Assembly (NCBI RefSeq): GCF_003576645.1
Contig: NC_044922.1
Location: 24,231,385-24,295,384, forward strand
Length of the DNA stretch: 64,000 nucleotides
Direction: 5' to 3'
DNA from: Ipomoea triloba
Taxonomy: Eukaryota; Streptophyta; Magnoliopsida; Solanales; Convolvulaceae
In this document: in pieces, positions 37,966-49,016 of the stretch
Position numbering within the stretch: the stretch's first letter is position 1
How the letters are laid out: every line of letters begins with the position of its first letter
Position numbers and translations under genes: made by a program
Notes under the pieces: model-generated
Told to the model about the DNA's origin: nothing
The model's input: the letters and a program-made list of their open reading frames with translations, nothing else
Database searches by the model: none

Positions 37966-38407
37966 TATGATATAGACCTGGATCCACCTTGCAAGGTCGA
38001 CCCAGGTCCATGTTCACAATTTAAAAACTCCATGTTCACAATTTTAGAACTCTATGTTCACAATTTTAAATCTTAATATACAAAATTACATTACTCACTA
38101 TTCACAATTTTTGAACTCTATATTCACAATTTTGTTATATAGATTCAAAAATTATGTTATACTATTAAATATAGAGTTATGAAATTGTGAATATCAATTT
38201 CTGAAAGTGTGAACATAAAATTATGAAATTGTGAACATAGAATTTTGAACATAGAGTTCTGTAATTGTAAATATAGAGTTTATAAATTGTGAACATAAAG
38301 TTCAAAAATTATAAATATAGAGTTCTAAAATTGTGAAAATAGAATTATAAAATTGTGAATATAGACCTGAATCCACCTTGTAAGGTAGATCCAGGTCCAT
38401 GGCATAA
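37966..38407. mobile_element. Foldback element with palindromic ends (family A)
   Basis: The ends are inverted copies over about 55 bp, and each end is itself a palindrome around accttgcaaggt (37990-38001) or accttgtaaggt (38375-38386). The interior is also inverted: the left half has tgttcacaattttagaactc, the right half gaacatagagttctgtaatt. The whole 440 bp can therefore fold on itself. A related short copy is at 4385-4580. Confidence 0.78.
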
Positions 38408-39479
38408 CAACCGTGCAACGTCAAGCAAATGTTTCAGTGAAGAAGATTTGGGCTTCTTTTGGGTTTCTTGTACTGTCCATATGAAGTATATACAATAAAT
38501 GTGTTTTCCTTAATTTAACCCTATTAAATAATAATGTAACCATAGTAAAATAAATAAAAATAATAGATTTATGTTTTTATATGTCATTTTACATGTTATT
38601 AGTTAATCGTAGACGCTTAATTTAGCAAACATATTTTTACAAACCGCTAATACTACCACTGATCAAAACAACGAACTCAATCATCTATCAACTAACACCA
38701 TACACTATACGCCCCCACCAATTAATACTTAAATCAAAATAATTACTTTTGAAAATAAATATTATTGTTCAATATAATTATCACATGATATAGAGATTTA
38801 TATTTCTCCTTTAATATTGAAATGAACTCTCACAATAAATGTTCTTGAATAATTTTCTCCTGACTAATCTGCAATTGAAAATTATACCAATACAACTGCA
38901 ACTCTAATACAGATTGTAAATACTAAATAATATAATAAACACATAGAACTTGAAGAGTTCACCCATCTAAGCATATTACAAAGAAACTAACAATAATTTC
39001 AAGTTTCAACCATCCAAACAATTCAGGCTATAAAGTGCAGTTGATTAACCAATGCAGGAATATGTACTTCAAAACTATCCTTGGTGGTCACCAAATTTGA
39101 CTTGATTTCATAGTCATAGTAATATGTTCCTAAAGTTTCCTTACATTAGCCTCCATAAATATTTAAAAATTGGACATGCCTGCATGGTTTGACAATGACT
39201 TTTATAAGACCGAGGGAGAGATGAATAAAGAAAATGAAAGGGTGAGAGAAGAAAAGGATAACATGAAATAAAATGATAGATGTCATGGCACATAGTTTTA
39301 GTTTTATTTCACACACACGAAATTGTTATATACATACACCGCATTCAATTCCAACAACTTATTTTTCAACATGTTTACCTAACAATTGCACAAATCCAGT
39401 TTTGACATGGCATCCACTAGAGACTGCAGAAAGCCGAGACTGAGAGATGAATCAGAGTGAAGATAAATTACTTTCAAAG
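38408..39479. other. Intergenic, 3' side of the NudC gene
   Basis: AT-rich, without coding signal. The part nearest 39480 must include the 3' untranslated region of the minus-strand NudC gene. A tttatt (aataaa on the minus strand) near 39302 is a candidate polyadenylation signal. Confidence 0.4.
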
Positions 39480-41107
39480 TTAAGTAGATCGGATCCCACC
39501 CATGAAGGACCTTGGATCAGGGCAATTGCCATTGAACTGTGCTTGTGAAAAATCAAAGCCCGGATTCTGCAAAAGGGAGCATCTTATCACCAGAAGCAAA
39601 GAGACACCAAGTATAATTGCAAGGGACTCAGTATAGACTTCATTGCAGCACAATTTAAGATACATTACTTTCAAGTTACTAAATTTAATCTATATGTAGT
39701 TCATTAAGTAACTCTTCAGAGTACAATGCTAAAACTATATAAAACAATTGAGCGCTAGCGAACAAAATCTATTTTTCATCAAATATTCATGTAAATTAGA
39801 TATATGTATGTGTGTGTGTATCAATACTTTTTGTTAATCCATCAAATATTTATCTGTTTAAAAGGATTATAGAAATAATTCTATTCTATTTCTAAGGTGT
39901 TCCATGTTTAGGCTGGTTTCATTTATTGTTTAAGGTTATACTATTGACTCTGAGGCATCATAATCCTTTGCAAAGTCTGGAAACCTCATATAATCAAACA
40001 TGCAACCACAGACACAAGCAACACTAAGAATAGTAACTTGCAACTGGAGTAGAGCAAACATTTACCTCTTCTTGGAACCTTTGAAGCATGAGGCGCTTCT
40101 GTTCAAGGTCCGTGGTGTACGGATCCAACTGACCTTGACCTATGATAGGAGAAGACCATGTCTGACCTTTATCCCTCTTTTGAAGGGTAACGTGCATTAT
40201 ATCATCCTCTGCAACATATAATTTTTTGTTATCATACATAAAAAGTACTCGTTCAAATCATAAGTTGGTTAAACCTAGTTTGTCATTCTCAACCATGATT
40301 GCCCCAAAATTTGCACTTCTATACAAATAATAACCATTTCATCAATATGACTTGAATGTAATAGGAGTACACCTCAATCAGTTGGAACAATATCAGCATG
40401 GCCTACTTTAAACACAAACTTCAAACTTCTCTTTAACACTTCTGATACCTCCAGAGAAGCACCATTTATTTACCAAACAAAAAGTTTTGCTTTTTATCAA
40501 CAGGATAATTATTTTCATAAAGAAAACACATCACACAGGTCAAATCTTCCATGGATTACACAAAATTCTACATAATTCCTTTTGCAACAGCGTTTCAGGT
40601 TTCGACGATGCGTATGGACAAAAAAGATGTTCTTTTGCTCTCACATCATAGAATCATTACCTAAAGTCCAGAATGAGCAATCTGTCTTCACATGATTGGA
40701 AAGGTCATGCTGTAAACCCCATAAAAAGGCGTATAAAATATAGTCAGATGATATGAATGCTCACGAAAATTAAAGCTCTATCCACTTGAAAAAAGTTAGT
40801 AGAGGCAGAGTAGCATAAAACTAACATCGAGGTAAGGAGGGTTGCCTTTAATCCCAACTTCCAAATGTTTGGACTCGATTTTACAATAGAATAGCTTTTT
40901 GGGAACATTTTCCGGGAGATTGATATAAATATTCAACTCTTCAAGTGTTTGGTCCCATTCAAAGACCTTCTGACCTGATAATCAATCATGAAACTGTAAC
41001 AAACTTTTACAAAATAATGGACATAATAATGTTAATGCATATATGATAGAGAGAGTACCATTGTGGATGAAGCTGTGCTGCTTCTCAGGGGCCAATTTGT
41101 CAGCCAT
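39480..41107 (-). CDS. NUDCD2: NudC domain-containing protein 2-like (CS domain)
   Basis: Five exons on the minus strand: 41107-41059, 40974-40826, 40709-40661, 40208-40066 and 39566-39480. All introns are GT-AG with matching phases, giving 158 aa. It begins MADKLAPEKQHSFIHNGQ. The CS/p23-like domain follows (KVFEWDQTLEELNIYINLP, KHLEVGIKGNPPYLDHDL, FWTLEDDIMHVTLQKRDKGQ). The conserved tail contains DPYTTDLEQKRLMLQRFQEE and FMGGIRST. NudC-like CS proteins are HSP90-associated chaperones linked to dynein-pathway and protein-folding functions in animals. Plant members are cytosolic and less studied. Length and content are those of an intact family member. Confidence 0.94.
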
Positions 41108-43560
41108 TTCTTGAAGGTCTGGAGCTTTAATCTTACAATTTTCCAATTTCCCAGGTTAGTTTGATTCCAATGTCTTCAAAGTTTTCAAAACGAACCAAAT
41201 CACATTCTAGACTTTATTAATCAATTATATGCTCCATAATGAAATGGAAACAACAATTGGTATCCCATGATTCCCATCCCTCACCTCATGTGGGACGAGA
41301 GTACAAAAAGTATAACCAGCATTAGTCTACAACTTGAAGCAATAGTGAAAGCCACAGAATGATGCAAGCATAATTCTTCATAGTTTCTATGTGAACATAA
41401 AAAGGAGTAGCTATATTTAACTTGCAAATGGGAGAAATCCTGCTTGGCAGACTAAATAACCATTGACTATGTCAACTAAGAAAAACTATGGTCAAATCAG
41501 GGAAAGAACAACTCGAATTAATGTGTCATGACCATTTTCTTGATTAAGAAAATTACAATGCGAAGAAGGATTAAAGTAATTTACAAAGTGATTCTCTCAT
41601 CAATGCACTTAGAATTAAAACAAACTTGATCCTCAATATCTCATAGACTATGAGCTCATAATATTTCATTCATGATTCACCAGTATCCTAAATGCTTACA
41701 AACTATTGAAATTAAAAAAAAAAATAAAAAATTAATATACTAAAAATATGTCATTTAAAAGATATCAAGGAATTAATGTGGTGATTCAAATTCATTATAA
41801 CAACACACTAGAATGTGAATGTCCTTTATAAAACTTCAGGAGGAAATCATTCAGCATTTCAGCAAGCTTATTATGCAAAAGAATCTAGTATACTGATTTT
41901 GCTTACACAAAATCACAGCAATTAGGTTTGTAGGGTCTATACAACTTAGGTAAATTTTATTTCAACAGAATATTTACTAAATATCATATAATTATAGAGT
42001 ATATAGCCTGTATGGCTGTATGAAATCAAATCTACACAAGGAAACCCTCACACTGACAGTTTTTATTGGTTTCTTGATCCACCCAAAAAACTACAAATTC
42101 AGACCAACCAAAATCAAACATAACTTAACAGTCCTGTAACTACAAAATCCAACATAAAGCAACCATTCAATTTTTATAACCAAGCAAAACCAAACAGATT
42201 GATTTTGGTTGGTACCCAAACAGGTCTAATCAAACTTTAGTTCATGAAGAAAGTGAGATAAAATTCCTGAAAGTTCAACTTTCAGAATCTAAAACATGCT
42301 AAGTCAAGAATTGACAGGCCGAAAATCAAAGTGATAAAGAAGTTGCAAATCTATGAAATGTCTTGGGTTCATCAATACAGGCATACAGCTATAATTAAGG
42401 GTGGGCATTTTGGTATTCGGTCCAGCTTTTTTCGATTTCAGTTTGTTCAGCTTTAAAAAGAATGAAACCATATTCGATTCAATTTAGGAACCCCAATTCT
42501 CAACATTTCCTTATTTTCTAAGGCAAAGCCGCAAATTTTTATTATTTTATTTATTTTTACTAATAATTTAAATTTCAAAATACCAAATAAGTGAAATAAC
42601 TAATAATGCATATTTCAAAACTTCCCAAAGACTGAACTCCAAACTCGTCTAAACTCTAAACATTACATAACAAAATAGCAAAATCAAACACACTACCAAT
42701 TACCAAGCATCACATATTCACATAACCCATTAATCCATTTTCCCAAATCCACTTGTAGTGTTCGGTTGGCTCACTTGTAGTGTTTTGTTAACAAGATAAA
42801 GAACCATCCATCTATATAATTAATATTTGGAGAACAAGAATAACTAAAACAATAATTTTTAGTTTTCAAAAAAAAAAACAATAATTTTTAAGTATTCAAC
42901 AATTGAGCAATTAAAAACACAAAGTATAAATAAAAATAAAAAGGAGTCAGTGTTGCACAGGAATTCTGGAATTTCATTCCAATTCCAGTGAAATGAAATT
43001 CGAATTCCAGTCTTTTGCACTAGTATTTCAATATTTCAAACAAAAAAAAAAAACAAATAAAAACAAAAATTTCACTGCCAAATAACTCAAATGCAATGTT
43101 CAAACTTCAACTCACTCAATCAAGGCTAGAAAATAAAAAATCAACTCAGAAATCAAGCAATTTTCACTTTTTCAGTCTTCTTCAACACTCAAGGCAGCCA
43201 AGGCTCAAGCAATTAGAAATAAAAAATCAAAATTTCCAGATTCGAACTTGGAAGACAGAATGACAGAAAAATTAAAAAATCAATTAAGAAATCGAAGGAG
43301 GAACTAGGAAGAGTACCTTTCGTCAGAAATCCGGCGATGAGCGAGTGACTGGTCCGACGGTGAGCGAGTAATAGTCCGGCAGCAGGCGAAGCGGCGGACA
43401 GGTCCGGCGAGTCGACGAAGAGCTTAGTGCTTATATCTGGTGAGTCTGGTCGGTGGTTCGTGGTGCGGCGAGGCGGCGTCCGGCGACTTCAGCTTGGAGC
43501 TTTGGGGCGACGAGGAGTTAGGGTATTAGGGTTTTCACGATCAGCAGTTCAGGCCCTCAG
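41108..43560 (-). promoter_or_regulatory. Leader intron and promoter side of the NudC gene
   Basis: On the minus strand an acceptor (aaagctccag) lies about a dozen bases before the ATG, and a good donor (gacgaaag|gtactcttcc) lies near 43317. This suggests a 2.2-kb leader intron and a GC-richer first exon from about 43317 to 43500. A telo-box-like aaaccctaa (minus strand) occurs near 43525-43540. The intron contains AT-rich sequence and traces of a 'ggtattcggt'-type repeat at 42400-42490. No other gene is seen in it. Confidence 0.6.
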
Positions 43561-43599
43561 GGCTTCGGGCGTTCAACGACAACATTAGAATAATAGAAT

Positions 43600-43656
43600 C
43601 CTCATATTAATATTATTATTATTATTATTATTATATTATTATTATTATTATTGTGC
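43600..43656. repeat. (TTA)n microsatellite and left target duplication
   Basis: ATT/TTA repeats to 43650. TTATTGTGC at 43648-43656 is the left copy of the Pack-MULE target duplication. Confidence 0.85.
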
Positions 43657-44312
43657 GAGCAAATTGCCATTTTGGTCCACTAACTATAGGAGTCCTATTA
43701 ATTTGCATCCACGACTTTCAAAAGTGTTAATTGCATACCATGACTTTTCAATTTGTATCAATTTTGGTCACTCCGGCCAAATTGGCGGCCAAATGTCGCC
43801 GGATTCCCTTAATCCCTCCGTTCCAGCTTAATATAAGGGGCAAAATTGTACTTTTCACTGTGCAAAATAACCCAACCCAACCCCCTATCCCCAAACCTGG
43901 TTCAGCAATAAGTGGGCCACCATATCTAGAAGCCCATCGCCATAATCGGAATCTCCCGCTCCTTTCGTCGGCGACCGCCGCCGATTCAGTTACCTCTTTG
44001 AGTTTCTCTTTGTCGGGATCCAACGAAGCTCCATCGTTGATAAACCGCCGAGCTTTGTACGCAGTTCGCCACAAAGCTTTGTACGTTCTCCGCAAAGCTT
44101 CTAGTTCTCTTTGTACGCTCTCCGCAAAGCTTCCAGTTCGCCGCCTCAAACGGCGGAGAAGCCTCTCTTCAGCCCGGGGTTCACAACGACCTTTGTACGC
44201 AGGCTGAAGCAATTCAAAATGCGGTTGCGTCGCCGTTGCGTATCACATAAACCAACCCAGTACGATTTTTTCCTCTGAAGATTTTGACAATTCCAGATAC
44301 GATTTCCATGCA

Positions 44313-44756
44313 ATGGATGAAGAGCAGAGATCGCTTTCAACAGGGCAGGCAAGTTCTGTCAAGTCCATGGAGGTGAGGAGCCATCGTTCTAAATCTTCCT
44401 CAATGTCAGCAGAGGAAGGCAACCTTGTTGCCTCGGCTGCTACAGCAATAAATTCCAACCTTGTTGAGTTGCCCATGAAGGACAAAGTGTCTCCACCACC
44501 TGCAGGATCACCATTGCAGGATCATTTTGATTACTCAACTAAGTATAACATTGCAAACCGCTTTGAAAATGGAAACCTAAGCGGGCGATCAAGCCCAGAT
44601 AAAATGATGTTAAAGAAGAATTCTTCACGTCAAACTTCCATGAAGCATGTATCAGTGGCAACTGAGATGGATATATCTAAAATTAACAGTCTTTGTTCAG
44701 TTTCACCTTCGTCTGAAGAATTTCGCCGGATAATTTTGCAGAAATATACAGACTAG
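44313..44756 (+). CDS. Captured host-gene ORF in the Pack-MULE
   Basis: 147 codons, ATG at 44313, stop just before the right TIR. The product is Ser-rich and hydrophilic (HRSKSSSMSAEEGNLVASAA, PPPAGSPLQDHFDYSTKY, NLSGRSSPDKMMLKKNSSRQ). The composition looks like real plant coding sequence rather than random frame, but I do not recognise the parent gene. Upstream, 44040-44140 has about four copies of a short tttgtacgctctccgcaaag-like unit, possibly from a leader. Pack-MULE ORFs may be transcribed, but translation is unproven. Confidence 0.55.
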   Translation: MDEEQRSLSTGQASSVKSMEVRSHRSKSSSMSAEEGNLVASAATAINSNLVELPMKDKVSPPPAGSPLQDHFDYSTKYNIANRFENGNLSGRSSPDKMMLKKNSSRQTSMKHVSVATEMDISKINSLCSVSPSSEEFRRIILQKYTD

Positions 44757-44937
44757 AGAGAAGAGAGAAGATAATCCGGGTCAAAAGATAGAGGGACTAA
44801 GCTGAACCAAGTTTGGGGATAGGGGTTGGGTTGGGTTATTTTGCACAGTGGAAAGTACAATTTTGCCCCTTATATTAAGTCAAAACGGAGGGATTAAGAG
44901 AATCCGGCGACATTTGGCCGCCAATTTGGCCGGAGTG

Positions 44938-45332
44938 ACCGAAATTGATACAAATTGAAAAGTCATGGTATGCAATTAACACTTTTGAAAGTCGTGGATA
45001 CAAATTAATAGGACCCCTATAGTCAGTGGACCAACGTGGATACAAATTAATAGGACCCCTATAGTCAGTGGACCAAAATGGCAATTTGCTCTTAGGACCC
45101 CTATAGTCAGTGGACCAAAATGGCAATTTGCTCTTAACCGAAATTGATACAAATTGAAAAGTCATGGTATGCAATTAACACTTTTGAAAGTCGTGGATAC
45201 AAATTAATAGGACCCCTATAGTCAGTGGACCAACGTGGATACAAATTAATAGGACCCCTATAGTCAGTGGACCAAAATGGCAATTTGCTCTTAGGACCCC
45301 TATAGTCAGTGGACCAAAATGGCAATTTGCTC
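44938..45332. repeat. 42-bp and 199-bp duplications in the right TIR
   Basis: A unit starting cgtggatacaaattaatagg (42 bp) is doubled, and a unit starting aggacccctatagtcagtgg (42 bp) is doubled. The whole block from 44938 then repeats at 45137 (period 199 bp). The left TIR has each segment once. Confidence 0.9.
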
Positions 45333-45360
45333 TTATTGTGCGATGCACGGACTATAAATT

Positions 45361-45531
45361 TTTTTTTTTTTGGAGTTCTATTGACTCGGTTACAAGGTAG
45401 TATCTGTTCATAGCTACTTTCTCAACCTACTGAAGCACAAAGAGTCAACAGATGTCTCCACTGAGGCTCGAACCCACTCCCTTCCACATGGGAGTGTACA
45501 CCGGATGCCGCTTGACCACAAGGTCTTTAGC
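45361..45531 (-). mobile_element. tRNA-derived SINE with poly-A tail
   Basis: Minus-strand orientation. It starts near 45531 with ggctaaagacc and has an A-box-like tggtcaagcggcatc and a B box in gggttcgagcctc. A tRNA-unrelated part ends in actcc plus an A run (T run at 45361-45371). The direct duplication cacggactataaatt is at 45346-45360 and 45532-45546. These are all the expected features of a pol III SINE. It landed a few bases from the right end of the Pack-MULE. Confidence 0.9.
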
Positions 45532-45612
45532 CACGGACTATAAATTATTTGAAGTTAAAATGAAAAAAATGTTTCAAAGTTTAGAAAATATATTATGTAT
45601 ATTGCAATATTA

Positions 45613-45962
45613 GGCCATCCCCAATAAGGGAACTTTACACGAAATTTAAGAAGAAGGTGATGAGGTGGGAGAGAGAGAAAGAGGAGAGAGAGGGGAAATT
45701 TTGCTCCTGCAAGAATGGGGATTTTGCAGATGTATGTGGGCTCACCAGCTTTAATGGGAGTTGCGCCTCACATGCGTGAGGCGCAACTCCCGTGCCCAGG
45801 CGGGCGCGTAATCCATTTTTTTTAAATATTTTTTTTGGTTAATTTTTGTTTTGTATTTCTTTTTTCTTTTCTTTTTTTCTTCCACATCATTTTCTCTTTC
45901 CTAATCACACTTACAAAATCTCCTTAAAAACTATACCAAAATTTTAACTATTGGTGAAGGCC
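45613..45962. mobile_element. Tourist-like MITE (copy 2)
   Basis: 350 bp. Ends ggccatccccaat and (inverted) ggccttcaccaat. Left flank TTA, right flank CTA (one change). The core palindrome gcctcacatgcgtgaggc and flanking layout match the copy at 36987. It sits at the truncated end of the Helitron relic. Confidence 0.85.
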
Positions 45963-45965
45963 CTA

Positions 45966-47310
45966 TTAATAAATAGTTGTGTTTATTGTGTGGTACAACA
46001 TATTTATTATCCAATTCAATACCATCTTTCTCAACAGATCTACCATTATCGCGCCTTCTATATATTGGTTAACCGTCATCGTCAAAATGTGATTCAGCAA
46101 CAAATTTCTTTGGAAAAAACTTAGAGCACCTACCTTTAACCATGCAAGGAGGTTTAGGCCTAGATTGACCACATTGACCATGAATTCTTCTACTGCATTG
46201 TAGTAATTTGAATCTTTGTCTTTGCTTGGTATTTCAGCTGATATTATGTTGTCCATGAATGGTATAGTAGTCTGTGAATCTTTCTTTTCAAGGAACAACA
46301 GTATTCAGTATATGAGCATGTAGTATACCCTGTTTATGTAATTCAATGGTATATGTAAATATAGCATTAAAAAGCATATGATTAGTTTGTATTAGTAATA
46401 TTTGTCTTAACTACGTATCTAATATAAATGTAACATACATGCTGTCACTTTTCCGAACAACTCCCCAATTCTTAACTCTTGATTAAAAAGTCTAGTTTCA
46501 TTTTGAAGATTCGACACATTATATTAGGTCTATCCTCTGGACGTAGATTTCTCTTGTCAAGGTACCTACTAATTTGTAGCCACATAGGATTGCAAGTAAA
46601 TGTGATGAAAAATTTCGGATACCTATCCACTGGCAAATTGTCATGGCATCTTGGTAGTTCTGTATCATATATCTCGCATCACCTGTAAAGCTTTACGGCA
46701 ATATAAGTCTTCGGCCTTGTGCTGACGGTTCAATATCACCTCTCAACAACGCATCTAATAGCCCCCTCTAAGCTTCACACCTTAGGGCTTTCTGGTTGCA
46801 CCTAATGTATATAAGCCTTCCTGACTCCACCATTGTGTGGGCATCTACCAGGAATTGTTGAAACAATCTACTTGAATACAGTAATGTTGACAATTTTGCA
46901 CTCCTCTCATGTATTCGATATGAAAAAAATTCTCTAGGAGTTACCCTGCTTCTTGCACCAAGTTGTGATATTTTATTACCTGAGAACTATATATCTTCCC
47001 TATATCATATCCATCCTCACTGTATGGATACAAAATCGGATATTGCAAAGGCAAATATGCAGGGTTCAATTCACTTATTCTTTTAAGTTTACCTGACTTT
47101 GTCTCCACCAATATATCACGCTCATCAATATTTGGATCTAGATCCAATATATCACGCTCACCAATATTTGGATCTAGATCATCATTCATCAACTATTACA
47201 GCTGCAACTAGCAAATTATAATTTCTAGCATCCTTTAAGGATCATCTTAATATCTGTTGGGGGATTCAAGTTCCTCTCTTGACTAAAATATTGACTTTCT
47301 CTTTTGGAAT
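45966..47310 (-). pseudogene. Helitron Rep relic (helicase missing)
   Basis: Minus-strand pieces of the plant Helitron replication initiator appear in order. Near 47270-47200: ARNYNLLVAAVIVDE. 47192-46941: GKLKRISELNPAYLPLQYPI with SEDGYDIGKIY. 46900-46690: the QQFLVDAHTMVESGRLIYIR region. 46690-46440: ARYMIQNYQDAMTICQW, then in another frame FFITFTCNPMW and RPEDRPNIMCRIFKMKLDFL. About 46340: GILHAHIL, containing the His-hydrophobic-His of the HUH nuclease. 46300-45970: the DNIISAEIPSKDKD region and a zinc-binding-like tail. Multiple frameshifts and stops occur, and there is no PIF1-type helicase. It is a dead 5' fragment. A 36-bp imperfect duplication (ccaatatatcacgctca) at 47105-47180 is natural variation. 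Confidence 0.88.
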
Positions 47311-47507
47311 TGGGCCGTGGCAAACTAGCTCCACTCCTTGGTCTTCAAGAACTAAAATGTTCTCTATGGAATTCAAACTTGTGCATTATAACATATATAT
47401 ATGTAAAGGGTCGACGAGTCAAATTGGGTCGGCTTGGTCTATGAACTAAAAGCTAAAATTCAATACTGTAAACAATCATTTTTACATGAACCATGGTCCA
47501 TACAACT

Positions 47508-48445
47508 GTGTGGACCATAAATAAAAAATACATTTTTAATATACTACAAGTACATTATTTAAGTACTGAAAGTATATTATTTTATATACACTATCAAATA
47601 ATGTAAATTTAATAAAAAATAATGTGCTTTTAGTATATATTAAAAATATTTGAGGGAAAATGGCATTCCCCCCCCCCCCCCCATGTTATGTGCTTATAGC
47701 ACTTTTCCCCCCTGTGTTATTAAAGTGACAGTTTTCCCCCCTGAAATGTTAAATTGACATTGTTACCCTTAAAAATAATTATTTCATTTATTTTCTTATC
47801 CAACAAATTATTACTTATAGGTATGGATGATTACGATTTGATTCGAACCTAACCAAACACTGTAGCAATCATACCGAAATAGTATGGGCGGTTCTGGTTA
47901 CGATTCATAACCGAAAAATAAAATTAAATAATTATTGAACCGTGAACCGGAACTTAACCACAATCATATATAGTAAAAATGATCAACCACTTATTTTGAT
48001 AAATCGGTACGGTTCGGTTATAATTTCGATTTTAAACCGCCAATCAAAACTTATTTATTTATTTATTTATTTTTATAATTTTATTTCAAATTTAAAAATA
48101 GTCTAAATTCAACAATTATTTTATTTTATTTTTTCGATTCTGAATCGTAACCGTAATTGTCTATACTATTTAAGTTCAATTGCTACAGTGTTTGATTAGG
48201 TTCGTATCGAACTGTGATCTTCCATACATATTAGTAATAATTGGTTGGAGAATAAAAATAAATGAAATGGTTATTTTTAAGGGCAAAAATGTCAATTTAA
48301 TATTACAAGGGTGAAAACTATCACTTTTAAAATAACTGAGGGGGAAAAACTGCCACTTTATAACACAGGGAGGAAAAGTGCTATAAGCATATAACATAGG
48401 AAAAAAAGTGTCATTTTCCCAATATTTTATATTTATGGTCCACAC
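47508..48445. mobile_element. Large foldback element with ~300-bp arms
   Basis: The outer ends gtgtggaccataaat (47508) and atttatggtccacac (48431-48445) are inverse. Arms of about 300 bp (about 47652-47960 and 48130-48420) pair imperfectly. Paired markers include gggaaaatg, tgcttatagcacttttcc, tttgattcgaacctaa / gttcgtatcgaact, and gtagcaat / attgctac. A smaller inverted repeat (47528-47646, atttttaatatactac / gtatatattaaaaat) is nested near the left end. A run of 16 C is at 47670-47685. No coding. Confidence 0.8.
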
Positions 48446-48985
48446 AATAATTTATCTACCGCAAAACGAGTTAACCCTAGTTCGCTTATTGTAGCAAATG
48501 AACCGGATTAGACCGTCGGACTGGTCCAAACCTACTATTTTACTTACAATTTTAATCAGAAAATTACGGCAAAAACCTTAAACCTAGTCCGTAATAGGAC
48601 AAAGAAAAAGAGTAAAACGAAAGAACGCCTTGTGCTCTCCCTTTCAGTAGTCTTATACAGCAGTCGTGCAGATGGAATCGATGGACGCCAGTCTTTTCTA
48701 ATTCACTGTAATTGACGAGTTCATTCAGACAGAGTTCCCGTCACTCCGGTTGGGGTACAAATTCGATCTCATTTCTCTACGAATCATTCAGTCGTCTTCT
48801 ATTCGGTTGGGTCTTTATAAATCTTGATGTGTCCTTCGTGCTTCGAGAATCAAGATCTTAATTTTTCCAGTAAAAGCATGTTTACTGTATTCAATTACTA
48901 CAAATGACTATGTATTTCAATGCTGGTAAAAGCTTATTTCTTCCACTGATAGTTGGGTGGATTTAGGGTTCAGGGTTTTGGTGTG

Positions 48986-49016
<31 letters not shown>

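Larger units (their letters stand above)
43657..45332. mobile_element. Pack-MULE with captured gene fragment
   Basis: The left TIR 43657-43906 (250 bp) starts gagcaaattgccattttggt. The right TIR 44801-45332 is its inverse. The 9-bp duplication TTATTGTGC is at 43648-43656 and 45333-45341. Long TIRs plus a 9-bp duplication are diagnostic of Mutator-like elements. The interior (43907-44800) has no transposase but carries GC-richer, gene-like sequence including a 147-codon frame, so it is non-autonomous. The right TIR is about 283 bp too long because of 42-bp and 199-bp duplications. Without them it would be 249 bp, matching the left. Confidence 0.92.

Noticed and set aside
37425..38407. One combined ~1-kb transposon covering 37365-38407
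   Set aside because: The inverted ends pair separately as 37370/37942 and 37966/38407, so two adjacent elements fit better.
43748..44212. Overlapping 154-158 codon frames on both strands in the Pack-MULE
   Set aside because: They begin within the left TIR and cross into the interior. They match no known family and are probably chance frames in GC-richer sequence.
45440..45530. tRNA gene on the minus strand
   Set aside because: A- and B-box-like sequences are present, but no cloverleaf can be formed. The poly-A tail and target duplication show a SINE.
47105..47180. Another case of the 42-bp artefact
   Set aside because: The repeat is 36 bp with a base difference between copies, so it is a natural duplication.
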